From positions 54,730 to 118,729 of the forward strand of contig JACQOE010000066.1 of assembly GCA_016202695.1 (NCBI GenBank): a DNA stretch of 64,000 nucleotides, in the 5' to 3' direction. The translations under genes were made by a program, and so were the position numbers. The stretch is from Pseudomonadota bacterium. Its GTDB lineage: Bacteria; Pseudomonadota; Alphaproteobacteria; JACQOE01. This document shows positions 25,957-36,050 of this stretch, one piece after another (positions within the stretch are counted from its first letter, which is position 1; each line of letters starts with the position of its first letter). Below the pieces are notes generated by a model. That model was not told the origin of the DNA. It was given only the letters and a program-made list of their open reading frames with translations, and did not search any database.

Positions 25957-26529
25957 ATGATCCGAATACTGCTCGACAAGATTTATCTGCTGTGCGGCTA
26001 CCTTTCCGGCACGTTCCTGGTCGCGATCCTGGTCGCGATCTTCGCCCAGGTGGTGGGGCGCTGGTTGCCGTTCGCCGTCGACATGGTGGAGATCTCGGGG
26101 TTCTGCCTGGCGGCGACGACATTCCTCGGCCTCGCCTATTCGCTCGGGCACGGCGCGCATATCCGCATCAACCTCCTGATCCGGCATTTTTCGAGCCCGG
26201 TCCGCAAGCTGGTGGAGCTGTGGTGCTGTACGGTCGGGGCCGTCGCCGCCGGGTACCTCGCCTACAACGTCGTCGTCTTCAACATCCAGACGTTCATGCT
26301 CGGCAATAAGACGCTGGGCCTGGTCGTCTTCGGCATCTGGATTCCGCAGCTCGGCTTTTCCATCGGCACCGTCGTCCTGACCATTGCCTTCGTCGACGAG
26401 TTCGTCCGCGTGCTGCATGGGCGCGTGCCTCGCTACGAGGAGAACGCGACGCCCGAACTGGGCGAGATGGGTCCGCTCAGCGAGGGCGGGGGACGCCCGG
26501 CGGCGTCTCCGGCCGCGGGCTCGAACTAA
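25957..26529 (+). CDS. TRAP transporter small permease (DctQ type)
   Basis: A 190-residue inner-membrane protein with four hydrophobic helices (GYLSGTFLVAILVAIFAQVVG, EISGFCLAATTFLGLAYSLG, ELWCCTVGAVAAGYLAYNVV, FSIGTVVLTIAFVDEFVRVL). The motif GAHIRINLLI is typical of DctQ. A hydrophilic C-terminal tail of ~35 residues follows. The start at 25957 places MIRILLDKIY at the usual distance before helix 1. It lies between the DctP and DctM genes. Confidence 0.92.
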   Translation: MIRILLDKIYLLCGYLSGTFLVAILVAIFAQVVGRWLPFAVDMVEISGFCLAATTFLGLAYSLGHGAHIRINLLIRHFSSPVRKLVELWCCTVGAVAAGYLAYNVVVFNIQTFMLGNKTLGLVVFGIWIPQLGFSIGTVVLTIAFVDEFVRVLHGRVPRYEENATPELGEMGPLSEGGGRPAASPAAGSN

Positions 26530-26539
26530 GGGGGGCGGT

Positions 26540-27850
26540 ATGGATCCGACGATCATTGCCACCCTCGTGTGCATGGCAACGCTGCTCGCGCTGCTGGCCA
26601 CGGGGGTGTGGATTTCCGTGTCATTGCTGATCACCGGGTGGGTTGCGCTCGCGTTCTTCACGCCCTCGACAACGGTGGGCTCGCTGATGGCGAGCACCAT
26701 GTGGGACTCGAGCTGGAGTTGGGAGCTGACGGCGCTGCCCCTCTTCATCTGGATGGGCGAGGTCCTTTTCCGCTCGCGCCTCTCCGAGCATCTTTTCACC
26801 GGGCTGGCGCCCTGGCTCGGCTGGCTGCCCGGCCGGCTCCTGCACGTCAACGTGCTCGGCTGCGGGATCATGGCCGCGGTTACGGGCTCCTCGGCCGTGA
26901 CCTGCGCCACCGTCGGGCGCATGAGCGTGCCCGAGCTGTCCCGGCTCAATTACGACGAGCGGATGTCGATCGGCACGCTCGCCGGGTCGGGCACCCTCGG
27001 GCTTCTCATCCCCCCCTCGATCATCATGATCGTCTACGGGATCGTCGCCGAGGTTTCGATCGCCCGGCTGTTCATCGCCGGCGTGCTGCCGGGCATCATG
27101 CTCGTCGTCATCTTCATGGGCTACGTCGCCGCCTGGGGCCTGTTCAACAGGAAGAAGGTGCCGCCGATCGGCCTGCATCTCAGCTTTCGCGAGAAGCTCT
27201 GGGCCTCGCGCCTGCTCATCCCGGTGATTCTGCTGATCATCCTGGTGATCGGCTCGATCTACGGCGGGTTCGCCACCCCCACCGAGGCGGCGATGATCGG
27301 CGTCATCGGCGCGTTGCTGCTTGCGGCCGTTACCGGCGACCTCACCTGGGCGATGTTCCGCGACGGCGCGCTCTCGGCGGCCCGCACCTCGTGCATGCTC
27401 GCCTTCATCGTGCTGTGCGCCAGCGTGCTCGCCATCGCCATGGGCTTCACCGGCATCCCTCGCGCGCTCGCCCGATGGGTGGACAGCCTGCACCTGACGA
27501 CCAATCAGTTGCTCTTGGTGCTCACCATCCTTTACGTCATCCTTGGCTGCTTCCTGGACGGCATCTCGATGATGGTGCTCACCGCCTCGGTGGTGATCCC
27601 GATGGTGCAGCAGGCCGGGATCGATCTCCTCTGGTTCGGGATTTTCGTCGTGATCGTGGTCGAGATCGCGCAGATCACGCCGCCCGTCGGCATCAACCTC
27701 TTCGTGCTCCAGGCGATGACCGGTCGCGACATATGGTTCATCACCAAGGCGGCCCTGCCGTTCTTCTTCCTGATGCTCCTCGGGATCGTGATCATTGCCG
27801 CCTTCCCCGAGCTTGCGACCTTCCTGCCGAAGATGATGATGAGCCGCTAG
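26540..27850 (+). CDS. TRAP transporter large permease (DctM type)
   Basis: A 436-residue inner-membrane transport subunit with about 12 hydrophobic helices. Family motifs include PLFIWMGEVLFRS, AAVTGSSAVTCATVGRM, GTLAGSGTLGLLIPPSI, YGGFATPTEAAMIG, and ITPPVGINLFVLQ. It couples sodium or proton entry to import of the substrate delivered by the DctP protein. The start at 26540 has GGGGGCGG upstream, ten bases after dctQ. Confidence 0.95.
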   Translation: MDPTIIATLVCMATLLALLATGVWISVSLLITGWVALAFFTPSTTVGSLMASTMWDSSWSWELTALPLFIWMGEVLFRSRLSEHLFTGLAPWLGWLPGRLLHVNVLGCGIMAAVTGSSAVTCATVGRMSVPELSRLNYDERMSIGTLAGSGTLGLLIPPSIIMIVYGIVAEVSIARLFIAGVLPGIMLVVIFMGYVAAWGLFNRKKVPPIGLHLSFREKLWASRLLIPVILLIILVIGSIYGGFATPTEAAMIGVIGALLLAAVTGDLTWAMFRDGALSAARTSCMLAFIVLCASVLAIAMGFTGIPRALARWVDSLHLTTNQLLLVLTILYVILGCFLDGISMMVLTASVVIPMVQQAGIDLLWFGIFVVIVVEIAQITPPVGINLFVLQAMTGRDIWFITKAALPFFFLMLLGIVIIAAFPELATFLPKMMMSR

Positions 27851-27860
27851 GGCGGAGGCG

Positions 27861-27879
27861 GCGGCCCGATTCCGGCCGC
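27861..27879 (+). terminator. Weak hairpin after the TRAP permease gene
   Basis: GCGGCC at 27861-27866 pairs with GGCCGC at 27874-27879 around a seven-base loop, beginning ten bases after the dctM stop. There is no T run, and such short GC palindromes arise often at this base composition. Confidence 0.25.
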
Positions 27880-27914
27880 GGGCGGCGGGGTGCGGGCAGG
27901 CGGGGGAGGGGACG

Positions 27915-28313
27915 GTGCCGAAGTTTCCGGAACCCGGCTGGATGGCGGCGTTCCGCGAGCGCGTGAACGCGGACGCGGAGATGGCGGTCATCGGCGACTG
28001 GTTCACCACCGCGATCGGCTTCGACTTCGGCGGCGTGCGCTACGTGGTGCAGGTGGCGAAGGGGAAGATCGGCGAGGTCGTCGCCGAGCCGAGGCTCGAC
28101 GCGCCCGCCGCCTTCGCCATGGTCGCGCCCCTCTCGGTGTGGCGCCGGTTCCTGAGCCCGAAGCCCGAGCCGCTGTACCACGACTTCTTCGCCATGCTGA
28201 TGCGGGTACCCGAGTTCCACCTCGAGGGCGACACCCTGGTGGCCATGCAGAACGCCCGCGCGCTCCACCGGATGATGAACATCATGCGCGAGACGGGGGC
28301 GGCCGATGCCTGA
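27915..28313 (+). CDS. SCP2-like small protein
   Basis: A 132-residue protein resembling SCP2/sterol-carrier-type lipid-binding domains: one alpha/beta domain with WFTTAIGFDFGGVRYVVQVAKGKIGEV and a helical end RALHRMMNIM. No signal peptide or membrane segment. It overlaps the next alpha/beta hydrolase gene by eight bases, so the two are translated together and probably work on the same compound. The assignment rests on general fold resemblance only. Confidence 0.6.
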   Translation: MPKFPEPGWMAAFRERVNADAEMAVIGDWFTTAIGFDFGGVRYVVQVAKGKIGEVVAEPRLDAPAAFAMVAPLSVWRRFLSPKPEPLYHDFFAMLMRVPEFHLEGDTLVAMQNARALHRMMNIMRETGAADA

Positions 28314-29145
28314 GTTCGAGCCGATCACCGGGCGGTACCTCCGCGTCGAGCAGGGCGGCGAGAGCTTCCGCGTGTTCGTCGAGGAGGCGGGGCGGGGAAT
28401 CCCGCTCCTCTGCCTGCACACCGCCGGCGCCGACTCGCGGCAGTTCCGTCACCTCCTCAACGACGCCGAGATCACCCGGCGCTTTCGCGTCGTCGCCTTC
28501 GACATGCCGTATCACGGGCGCAGCAACCCGCCCGCGGGGTGGTGGCTGAGGAAATTCCGCCTGACCACGACGTGGTATCTGGCGATCATCCGCGCGGTGT
28601 GGCGGACGCTCGAGCTCGAGCGGCCGATCGTGCTCGGCTGCTCGATGGGCGGGGCGATCGTGCTCAAGGTGGCGGCGGAGTACCAGGACGAGCTTCGCGG
28701 CATCGTCGGGATCGAGAGCGCGGCCTACGCGCCCGGCCGCTACAACGAGTTTCTGCACCATCCGGCGATCCACGGCGGCGAGCTCTGCGCGAGCTACACC
28801 TACGGCCTCTGCGCGCCCGCGAGCCCCGAAGAGAGCCGGCGCGAGAACTGGTGGTACTACAGCCAGTCCGGCCCCGGCGTCTATGCCGGCGACGTCCACT
28901 TCTACAGTCGCGACTGGGACGGGCGCGGGGACATCGGGCGGATCGACACCAACCGCTGCAAGGTGTCGCTGCTCACCGGCGAGTTCGACTATTCCTGCAC
29001 CCCGGCGATGAGCGAGGAGGTGGCGGCGGCGATCCCGGGCGCGCGCCTCACGGTCATGAAGGGCATGGGCCACTTCCCGATGATCGAGAACTACCGGGGC
29101 TTCCGCCCCTATCTCCTCGCCGAGCTCGACCGCCTCGCCGACTGA
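28306..29145 (+). CDS. Alpha/beta hydrolase
   Basis: A 279-residue alpha/beta hydrolase with LCLHTAGADSRQF (oxyanion region), DMPYHGRS, the nucleophile elbow GCSMGGAIV, an acid in GEFDYSC and the catalytic His in GMGHFPMIENY. It overlaps the SCP2-like gene and follows the TRAP operon on the same strand. Its sequence differs clearly from the other hydrolase at 23682. Substrate unknown. Confidence 0.88.
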   Translation: MPEFEPITGRYLRVEQGGESFRVFVEEAGRGIPLLCLHTAGADSRQFRHLLNDAEITRRFRVVAFDMPYHGRSNPPAGWWLRKFRLTTTWYLAIIRAVWRTLELERPIVLGCSMGGAIVLKVAAEYQDELRGIVGIESAAYAPGRYNEFLHHPAIHGGELCASYTYGLCAPASPEESRRENWWYYSQSGPGVYAGDVHFYSRDWDGRGDIGRIDTNRCKVSLLTGEFDYSCTPAMSEEVAAAIPGARLTVMKGMGHFPMIENYRGFRPYLLAELDRLAD

Positions 29146-29188
29146 CCGGCCCGCGCGCGCCGCCCCGGCGACTGCCGCCGGCCGACCT

Positions 29189-29845
29189 CTACCCGGACGG
29201 CGGAACCGGACCGCCCGGCGGCGGCGCGGCGCCGTAGAGCCTGACCATGAGACGGTCGCCTCGCGCGAGCGCGCGATCGAGGAAGGCGCGCGTGCGTTCC
29301 TGGTTCGGCGTTTCGTCGCGCGCCCACACCGCAAGCGCGGCGAGGAAGAGGAGGGTGAGGCCGATCTCCTCAACCTGGCGCCGCCGTCCGCCGGCATCGA
29401 GGATCGCCGCGTCGCGCAGCCAGTGGATCGTGCGCGAGAGGTTGAAGATCATCGGCACCCAGTGATGCGGGTGCGAGGGATAGAGCTTCTCCCGGATCAT
29501 CTCGACGCTGACGCGCCGGTGCCGGGCGAGGGCGTCGAACCAGCGCAGGATCAGGTGACGGAGGCGCTTCTTGCCCGGCCACGACGCGAAGCCCTCGGGG
29601 GGAGGGGCGAGCATCGCCTCCCAGGCGCGCCCGAACCAGGCGTCGGCGATCGCGTCGAGGTCGCGGAAGTGGGCCAGAAGCTCGGGCATGGGGACCCCGA
29701 GCCGCTCGGCCAACAGGCGCAGCCGCACGCCGTCCCAGCCGACCGTCCCGGCCAAGGCGATCGCGGCATCGACGATCTCGTCGGCGGAGACGGCGCGCGA
29801 GCCGCGGCGCGCCCGCGGCTTTTGCTTATCGCGGAGGGGTGCCAT
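29189..29845 (-). CDS. TetR family transcriptional regulator
   Basis: A 218-residue regulator. Residues ~20-65 are the TetR-type helix-turn-helix (SADEIVDAAIALAGTVGW, LRLLAERLGVPMPELLAHF); the rest is a helical ligand domain. The start at 29845 is preferred because GGGAGG lies at the right distance; an in-frame ATG at 29869 would add eight residues. It is divergent from the UPF0182 gene and convergent with the hydrolase operon, so either could be its target. Confidence 0.87.
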   Translation of the reverse strand: MAPLRDKQKPRARRGSRAVSADEIVDAAIALAGTVGWDGVRLRLLAERLGVPMPELLAHFRDLDAIADAWFGRAWEAMLAPPPEGFASWPGKKRLRHLILRWFDALARHRRVSVEMIREKLYPSHPHHWVPMIFNLSRTIHWLRDAAILDAGGRRRQVEEIGLTLLFLAALAVWARDETPNQERTRAFLDRALARGDRLMVRLYGAAPPPGGPVPPSG

Positions 29846-29989
29846 GCTACGCCTCCCGGCCGTCGCCATCGGCTTCGGCCGCGGCTCTGGCTTCTCGGTC
29901 CATGATCCTTTCTATGTGGCGCCGGAGGCGGCAAAATCGAGGGGAGCCGGGCGCCGGCCGGGCCGGGGCTCGGGCCGCGGGAGGGGCCA

Positions 29990-32710
29990 ATGGGATCGAA
30001 GGGATCGACCGTCGCATGGACGTTGGCCGCGGGGGCGTTCGGCCTCCTCGTCGCGCTTGCGCTCCTCTCGGCCTGGGTGGTCGAGTGGCTGTGGTTCGGC
30101 GAACTCGGCTATCGCCAGGTCTTCTGGCGCGTGCGCCTGGCGCAGTTCACGCTGTTCACCGCCACCTTCGTCTCCGCCTTCGTCTATTTCCGAGTGAACC
30201 TCGGGCTGCTGGCGCGCCAGATCGTCACCCCGGGGAGCGGGCTGGGCGGAACCGTGACCGAGGCGCTCCGCCTTTGGGCCACGCCCCTGCGCCTCAAGGT
30301 CCTGGCCACGGCGCTCGCCGCCGCCGCGGCGCTTCCCTTCGCGCTGGCGATGGCCGCGAGCTGGGACGCGCTCATCCGCTTCGAAAGCTACGTGCCCTTC
30401 GGCGAGGACGATCCGATCCTGGGGCACGACATCGGTTTCTATGTCTTTCGCCTGCCGCTCCTCGACGCCGTGCAGAACGCGCTCACCATGGCGGCGTTCG
30501 TGATGCTGGCGGGCCTCGCGCTCGCCTACCACCAGCTCGGCCTCTTCGGTCGGCTCGCGGCGATGCGGGTGCCGCCTCCGGCCTCGGCGCTGCGGCTGGC
30601 CGCCGTCAACCTCGCCCTCTTCGTCGCCGGTTGGGGCGGCGGCTATGTCCTTGATCGCTTCGCGATCCTGTACGAGGGCGACGGCGTCGTGTTCGGGGCG
30701 GGTTATGCCGATGTCGGAATCGTGCTCCCCGGCCTCGCGGTAATGGTGGGCGGCTCGCTCGCGGTCGTCGGCATCCTGCTGTGGGGCGCCTACGCGGTCG
30801 CGCCGCGCCCCATGCTGGTCGGGCTCGGCGCCTACGTCGGGCTCGGTCTGCTCGCGCTCGGGGTGATCCCGGCGCTCGTCCAGCGGTTCGCGGTCGGCCC
30901 CAACGAGCTCGAGCTGGAGGCGCCTTACCTGCGCCACAACATCGCCGCCACCCGCAGGGCCTTCGCCATCGACGGCGTGGAGGCGCGCGCCTACCCGGCG
31001 CTGAGCGAGCTTACCCTGGCCGAGATACGCGCCAATCCCGACACGCTCGGCAACGTGCGGCTGTGGGACTGGCGGCCGCTCCTGCAGACCTACCGCCAGA
31101 TCCAGGAGATCCGCCTCTACTACCGGTTCTACGATGTGGACGTCGACCGCTACCGGCTGAGCGACGGCTACCGGCAGGTCATGCTCTCGGCGCGGGAGCT
31201 GGCCGAGCGGCTGCCCGAGCGGGCGCGCACCTGGGTCAACGAGAAGCTTCAGTACACCCACGGCTACGGCGTGACCATGAGCCTCGCCGCCCAGGAGGGC
31301 GAGGAGGGCACGCCCAACCTCCTGGTCAAGGACCTGCCGCCGGTCTCGGTCTCCGGCCTCGCGATCCGCGAGCCGGCGATCTACTTCGGCGCCAGCATGC
31401 CGGGCTATCGCATCGTCGCCACCTCGATCCCGGAGTTCTCGCATCCCAAGGGCGACGAGAACGTCTACGACCACTACCGCGGCCGCGGCGGCATTCCGCT
31501 CGACGCCTATTGGAAGCGGCTCCTGTTTGCCTTCAACCGCCTCGACGTCAACATCCTCCTCTCCGATTACCTCGGACCGGCGAGCCGCATCCAGCTCTGG
31601 CGCCGGGTGGCCGAGCGGGTGGGCAAGGCCGCGCCCTTCCTCCGCCTCGATTCCGACCCCTATCTCGCGGTCGTGGACGGGCGGCTGTTCTGGATCCAGG
31701 ACGCCTACACGACCTCGGACCGCTACCCCTATTCCGAGCCCTACCGGGGCGGCTTCAACTACATCCGCAACTCGGTCAAGGCGGTGGTGGATGCCTACGA
31801 GGGCAGCGTCGACCTCTACCTGATCGATCCCGCCGACCCGGTGATCGCCGCATACCGCCGGGCCTTCCCCGGCCTCTTCAAGGACTTCGCAGAGATGCCG
31901 GCGGGCCTGCGCGCGCACCTCCGCTACCCCCAGGACATCTTCGCCGCGCAGGTCGACCGCTACCGCAGCTACCACATGACCAACCCCCAGGTCTTCTACA
32001 ATCAGGAGGACCTGTGGGTGGTGCCGAACGAGAAGTACGCCGGCGCCAAGGTGACGATGGAGCCCTACTACATCCTCATGCGCCTGCCCGGCGAGGCGCA
32101 GCTCGAGTTCCTGCTGATGACGCCGCTCACCCCCCAGAACCGCGACAACATGATCGCCTGGATGGCGGCGCGATCCGACTTCCCGCGCTACGGCGCGCTG
32201 GTGGTCTACAAGCTGCCCAAGGAGCGCCTCGTCTACGGCCCGATCCAGATCGAGGCCCTGATCGACCAGGACACCACCATCTCGCGCCAGCTCTCTCTCT
32301 GGGACCAGAAGGGATCGCGGGTGATCCGCGGCAACCTGATGGTGATTCCGCTCGACCACTCGCTCCTCTACGTCGAGCCCGTCTATCTGATCGCCGAGAA
32401 CAACGACGTCCCCCAGCTCAAGCGGGTGATCGTGGCCTACGGCAACCGGGTGGTGATGGAGCCGACTCTGGAGATGTCGCTCGCCGCCCTCTTCGGCGGC
32501 CGGCAGGAGGCGGCCCCTGGGGCGGCACCCAAGGGGCGGGCCGAGGCCGAGCGCCTGGGCCGCATCGGGGCCCGGATCGAGGCCGCCGAGCGGGCGCTCA
32601 AGGCGGGCGACTGGGCCGCCTTCGGGCGCGCGATCGGGGACGTCATGGGGGAACTCAAGGACGTGCTCGGGCCAGGGGCGAGGGGGGAGCGGGGTGGGGC
32701 CGCCGATTGA
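29990..32710 (+). CDS. UPF0182 family large membrane protein
   Basis: A 906-residue protein with about seven hydrophobic helices in the first ~310 residues ([59 protein letters not shown]) and a large soluble domain. It contains the family text [42 protein letters not shown] and YFxxxMLMRLPGE-type [10 protein letters not shown]. The function of the family is unknown. It starts 144 bases from the divergent TetR gene, with GAGGGG as ribosome site. The length is normal for the family. Confidence 0.94.
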   Translation: MGSKGSTVAWTLAAGAFGLLVALALLSAWVVEWLWFGELGYRQVFWRVRLAQFTLFTATFVSAFVYFRVNLGLLARQIVTPGSGLGGTVTEALRLWATPLRLKVLATALAAAAALPFALAMAASWDALIRFESYVPFGEDDPILGHDIGFYVFRLPLLDAVQNALTMAAFVMLAGLALAYHQLGLFGRLAAMRVPPPASALRLAAVNLALFVAGWGGGYVLDRFAILYEGDGVVFGAGYADVGIVLPGLAVMVGGSLAVVGILLWGAYAVAPRPMLVGLGAYVGLGLLALGVIPALVQRFAVGPNELELEAPYLRHNIAATRRAFAIDGVEARAYPALSELTLAEIRANPDTLGNVRLWDWRPLLQTYRQIQEIRLYYRFYDVDVDRYRLSDGYRQVMLSARELAERLPERARTWVNEKLQYTHGYGVTMSLAAQEGEEGTPNLLVKDLPPVSVSGLAIREPAIYFGASMPGYRIVATSIPEFSHPKGDENVYDHYRGRGGIPLDAYWKRLLFAFNRLDVNILLSDYLGPASRIQLWRRVAERVGKAAPFLRLDSDPYLAVVDGRLFWIQDAYTTSDRYPYSEPYRGGFNYIRNSVKAVVDAYEGSVDLYLIDPADPVIAAYRRAFPGLFKDFAEMPAGLRAHLRYPQDIFAAQVDRYRSYHMTNPQVFYNQEDLWVVPNEKYAGAKVTMEPYYILMRLPGEAQLEFLLMTPLTPQNRDNMIAWMAARSDFPRYGALVVYKLPKERLVYGPIQIEALIDQDTTISRQLSLWDQKGSRVIRGNLMVIPLDHSLLYVEPVYLIAENNDVPQLKRVIVAYGNRVVMEPTLEMSLAALFGGRQEAAPGAAPKGRAEAERLGRIGARIEAAERALKAGDWAAFGRAIGDVMGELKDVLGPGARGERGGAAD

Positions 32711-32792
32711 GGCTTGGGGTCGGGGCGCGCGGCCCCATCTATCTCATGAGCGGGACGTTCGCCCGGGTGCGGGCGCGAAGGGAGGTTCACTC

Positions 32793-33005
32793 ATGGAAGA
32801 CCACGTCTACAAGGTGATTCACGTCGTCGGCTCCTCGGGCAAGGGGGTCGAGGATGCGATCCAAAGGGCGATCGCGCGGGCCTCGAAGACCCTCAAGAAC
32901 CTGCGCTGGTTCGAGGTGGTCGAGACCCGCGGCAACATCGAGGGCGACCGCGTCGCCCATTACCAGGTCACGTTGAAGGTCGGGTTCACGCTCGACGAGG
33001 GGTGA
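32793..33005 (+). CDS. Dodecin
   Basis: A 70-residue flavin-binding storage protein that assembles into a dodecamer. The sequence fits the family over its whole length: [32 protein letters not shown] with the flavin-stacking Trp39, and [13 protein letters not shown]. The ATG at 32793 has GGAGG upstream. It follows the UPF0182 gene by 82 bases and is convergent with the aminotransferase gene. Confidence 0.96.
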   Translation: MEDHVYKVIHVVGSSGKGVEDAIQRAIARASKTLKNLRWFEVVETRGNIEGDRVAHYQVTLKVGFTLDEG

Positions 33006-33022
33006 GCCGGACCGCCGGGCCG

Positions 33023-34351
33023 CTACTCGGCCGCCTGCTGGCGGCGCGACAGCGCCTCGATCGCGCCCTCGAAGACCCGGCCGAGATCGTCGATCTCCGC
33101 CTCGGTCATCGGCGTCGAGAGGTTGCCCATGCCGGTCTGGGTGATCAGGACGCCGTGGTCGAGCAGGTGCTTGACGATGAACGACAGCGCCTGCTTCTGC
33201 GCCGGGGTGGCGACCGTCGAGCGATAGTTCACCAGCGGGCCCGCGGTCAGGTGGATGCGGAACAGCGAGCCCATCCCGGCCACCTGCCCGGGCACGCGGG
33301 CGCGGGCGAAGGCGCGGGCGAGGGTCGCCCGCGTGCGCTCGCCGAGCGCGCCCAGCCGCTCGAAGGCCGCCGGCGTCAGGAGGGACATCGCCGCCAGCCC
33401 GGCGGCCATGGTGATCGGGTTGGCGTTGAAGGTGCCGCCGTGGGGGGCGAGCGGCTTGCCCTTGCGCGGGTCGAACACGGCCATGACATCGGCCCGGCCG
33501 GCGACCGCGCCCACCGCGAAGCCCCCGCCGATGATCTTGCCGAGCGTGGTGAGGTCGGGATCGACCCCGAACACGCCCTGCGCCCCGTGGTAGCCGAGGC
33601 GGAACGAGATCACCTCGTCGAAGACGAGGACGATGCCGAGTTCGGCGGTCACGGCGCGGAGCATCTCGAGGTACTCGCGCCGGGCCGGGATGAGCCCGCC
33701 CCGAAGCGGCATCGGATCGACCACCACGCAGGCGAGTTCGCGGCCGTGGGCGCGGATGATCTCCTCGCTCTCCCTGACTTGGTTGAAGGGGATCACGGCG
33801 ACCGAGTCGAGCACCGCCCGGGGCGTGCCCTTGGAATAGGCGAGCGCGGGCGGCGGGCCGTTGCCCCAGGTTTCGGGGGTGGGGTCCTGGCTGACCTCGA
33901 CGAAGTCGTAGCTGCCGTGGTAGGCGCCCTCGCACTTGGCGATCTTGGGGCGGTCGGTATAGGCCCGCGCCGCCTTCACCGCCATCATCACCGCCTCCGA
34001 CCCGGAGTTGGTGAAGCGCACCCGCTCGAAGCTCTTGACCCGCTCGCAGAGGAGCTCCGCCAACCGGATCTCGGCCTCGGTCGGCATCGGGAAGCAGGAC
34101 CCGAGCTCGAGCTGGGCGCGCACCGCCTCGGCGATCACCGGGTGGGCGTTGCCGTGGATGAGGGCGGTGTAGTTGTTGATGAAGTCGATCCGCTCCACCC
34201 CGTCGACGTCGGTCAGCCGGCAGCCGCGGCCGGATTTGGCGTAGAGCGGGTGCGGATGGGTGAACACGGTCGTGCGCGTGTTGCCGCCGGGAAGCACGTT
34301 CTGCGCGCGCTCGAAGAGGGCGCTCGATCGCGGGTGCGCGGACTGAGTCAT
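33023..34351 (-). CDS. Class-III PLP aminotransferase/aminomutase (glutamate-1-semialdehyde aminomutase-like)
   Basis: A 442-residue fold-type I PLP enzyme. Motifs are LPGGNTRTTVF near the start, NSGSEAVMMAVKAAR, the Asp of VLVFDEVISFR, and the PLP lysine in TTLGKIIGGG (Lys272). It resembles GSA aminomutase but differs from HemL in the N-terminus and probably acts on another amino compound. It is related to the aminotransferase at 60661 only at the level of the family. No heme genes are adjacent. Confidence 0.88.
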   Translation of the reverse strand: MTQSAHPRSSALFERAQNVLPGGNTRTTVFTHPHPLYAKSGRGCRLTDVDGVERIDFINNYTALIHGNAHPVIAEAVRAQLELGSCFPMPTEAEIRLAELLCERVKSFERVRFTNSGSEAVMMAVKAARAYTDRPKIAKCEGAYHGSYDFVEVSQDPTPETWGNGPPPALAYSKGTPRAVLDSVAVIPFNQVRESEEIIRAHGRELACVVVDPMPLRGGLIPARREYLEMLRAVTAELGIVLVFDEVISFRLGYHGAQGVFGVDPDLTTLGKIIGGGFAVGAVAGRADVMAVFDPRKGKPLAPHGGTFNANPITMAAGLAAMSLLTPAAFERLGALGERTRATLARAFARARVPGQVAGMGSLFRIHLTAGPLVNYRSTVATPAQKQALSFIVKHLLDHGVLITQTGMGNLSTPMTEAEIDDLGRVFEGAIEALSRRQQAAE

Positions 34352-34615
34352 GGGTGGGGCTCCCTCGCCTCTGTGGAGCGGCCGCGGCCGCGGCCGAACT
34401 CCGCGCCGCCACGTTAGCGCCGCGGCAAATCGTTTGGCAACCCGGCCGCTAATGAGGCAGAGTTAGGCCCCCGAGAGGGGCCCGGGGGTAGGGGGTGCCG
34501 CCGCTCGCCGGGGGCGCGATCGGGCCGAGGGGGAGGCCGCGACGACGGACGCGAGGACGCCAGGCGTGGAGCCGGGACGCATGCGGCAGGGCATCGCCGA
34601 CGGCGTGGCGGGCGG

Positions 34616-36019
34616 ATGAGGAAGTGGCTCGCCCGCACGCTCCGCCGTCTCGCCGTCGCGCTGGGTGGCGAGAGCGAAGGGCCGCGGGCGCCGCGCTACC
34701 GGCCGGCCGGCGCCTCGGTCGAGGAAGCGCTGCTCGAGCAGCGGCTGTCGCTCGCCCATTTCGCCCGCCGCCTCGAGTCCGACCTCAAGCACCCGCTCAA
34801 GCAGGGCAGCGGCAACTTGCAGCTCATCCGGCTCGACGCGGTGCGCGAGCTCCTGGGCGAGCGCTGGCAGGAGATCGCCGATCGCGCTTTCCACATGGCC
34901 GAGCAGGTGATCCGCACTCGCCTGGCGCAGACCGACGTCTACGTCCGCTACGACGACACCTCGTTCCTGGTGCTCTTCTCGAGCCTTTCCGAGACGGCGG
35001 CGCGGGTTAAGGCGAATGCGATCACCCAGGAGATTCGTGCCCGCCTGATCGGCAAGACCGACGAGCCGCCGACGGTGCGGGTGAAGTCCGCCCTGGTGCC
35101 GGTCGACAGCCTGGCGACCCCCGATGCGGGCCTGAGCCTGAACCAGCTCAACCGGGCCTTCGACGAGCAGACCCGAACCGTCGAGCCTGAGGTCGCCGCC
35201 GCGGCCGCGGCCATCCTCGGCGGCGACCCGCTTGCCGAGCTCAGGCCGATGGCGCCGCAGGAGGTGATGGGGGCGATCCGAATCTCCTATCGCCCGACCT
35301 GGAGCCAGCGGCAGCGGCTGGTGACCCTCTATGCGGCCTATCCGCGGCGCCAGGATGCGCGCGGCGACTGGTACGCGGGCGAGGAGGTCTTCCCCCGCGG
35401 CGGCCAGGGCAGCATCACCCTCGATTTCGACTGCGCGATCCTGCGGGTCGCGCTCGACGATCTCACCCGGATGGCGCGGGCCCAGCACGCGGCGCTGGTG
35501 TCGGTCGCGGTCCATCACGGATCGCTGACCGCAGGCACCCGCGATCGAATCCTCGCGGTCTTGCGGCGGGCCGATGAGCCCGAGCGGCGCCGCCTCGTGG
35601 TGGAGATCGCCGGAATTACGCCCAGCACGGCTTCGGGTCATCTCGCCGAGGCGATCGCCGCGGTCAAGCCGTTCGCTCGCGCGGTGCTGGTTCGATCAGC
35701 GCTGCGCGAGCGGAACTTCAAGGACTTCGTCGGCTTCGGCGTCCACGCGGTCGGCGTTGACCTCTGCGAGTCGGCGAACGCGCGCTTGACCGGCGACGAT
35801 CTCCTGGATTCGCTGGTCGAGTTCGCCACCCGCGCCGGAACGTTCGGCTTCTCCACCTATGTCTGGGGTGCGGACAGCTACGAGATCGCGCTCAACGCCG
35901 CGAGATCGGGCTTCAGCTACATCAACGGAACGGCGATCGCCGGCGAGGTCTCCCGACCGGGCTCGCACTACCCGCTCGACCCGTTCGGCGCCGGCGAGCC
36001 GATCGGCCTCTCCGGGTAG
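34616..36019 (+). CDS. Degenerate GGDEF/EAL-like signalling protein
   Basis: A 467-residue cytoplasmic protein of uncertain role. Residues ~60-145 read like a GGDEF domain that has lost its signature: the expected RxGGDEF region is RYDDTSFLVLFSSL. Residues ~290-455 read like an EAL barrel without catalytic residues (VSVAVHHGSLTAGTRDRILA, LVVEIAGITPSTA, GVHAVGVDLCESA, SYINGTAIA). It probably neither makes nor breaks c-di-GMP, and may bind a nucleotide or a partner. The gene is followed 31 bases later by a receiver-like protein, suggesting a signalling pair. The call is from fold resemblance. Confidence 0.6.
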   Translation: MRKWLARTLRRLAVALGGESEGPRAPRYRPAGASVEEALLEQRLSLAHFARRLESDLKHPLKQGSGNLQLIRLDAVRELLGERWQEIADRAFHMAEQVIRTRLAQTDVYVRYDDTSFLVLFSSLSETAARVKANAITQEIRARLIGKTDEPPTVRVKSALVPVDSLATPDAGLSLNQLNRAFDEQTRTVEPEVAAAAAAILGGDPLAELRPMAPQEVMGAIRISYRPTWSQRQRLVTLYAAYPRRQDARGDWYAGEEVFPRGGQGSITLDFDCAILRVALDDLTRMARAQHAALVSVAVHHGSLTAGTRDRILAVLRRADEPERRRLVVEIAGITPSTASGHLAEAIAAVKPFARAVLVRSALRERNFKDFVGFGVHAVGVDLCESANARLTGDDLLDSLVEFATRAGTFGFSTYVWGADSYEIALNAARSGFSYINGTAIAGEVSRPGSHYPLDPFGAGEPIGLSG

Positions 36020-36050
36020 GGGCGGCGAGGGTGCGGGAGGCCGTCGGCCG

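Noticed and set aside
29912..32359. A long open frame (815 codons) on the minus strand
   Set aside because: Antisense to the UPF0182 gene, rich in Asp, Val, Gly and Arg without recognisable domains. High G+C removes stop codons from the opposite strand.
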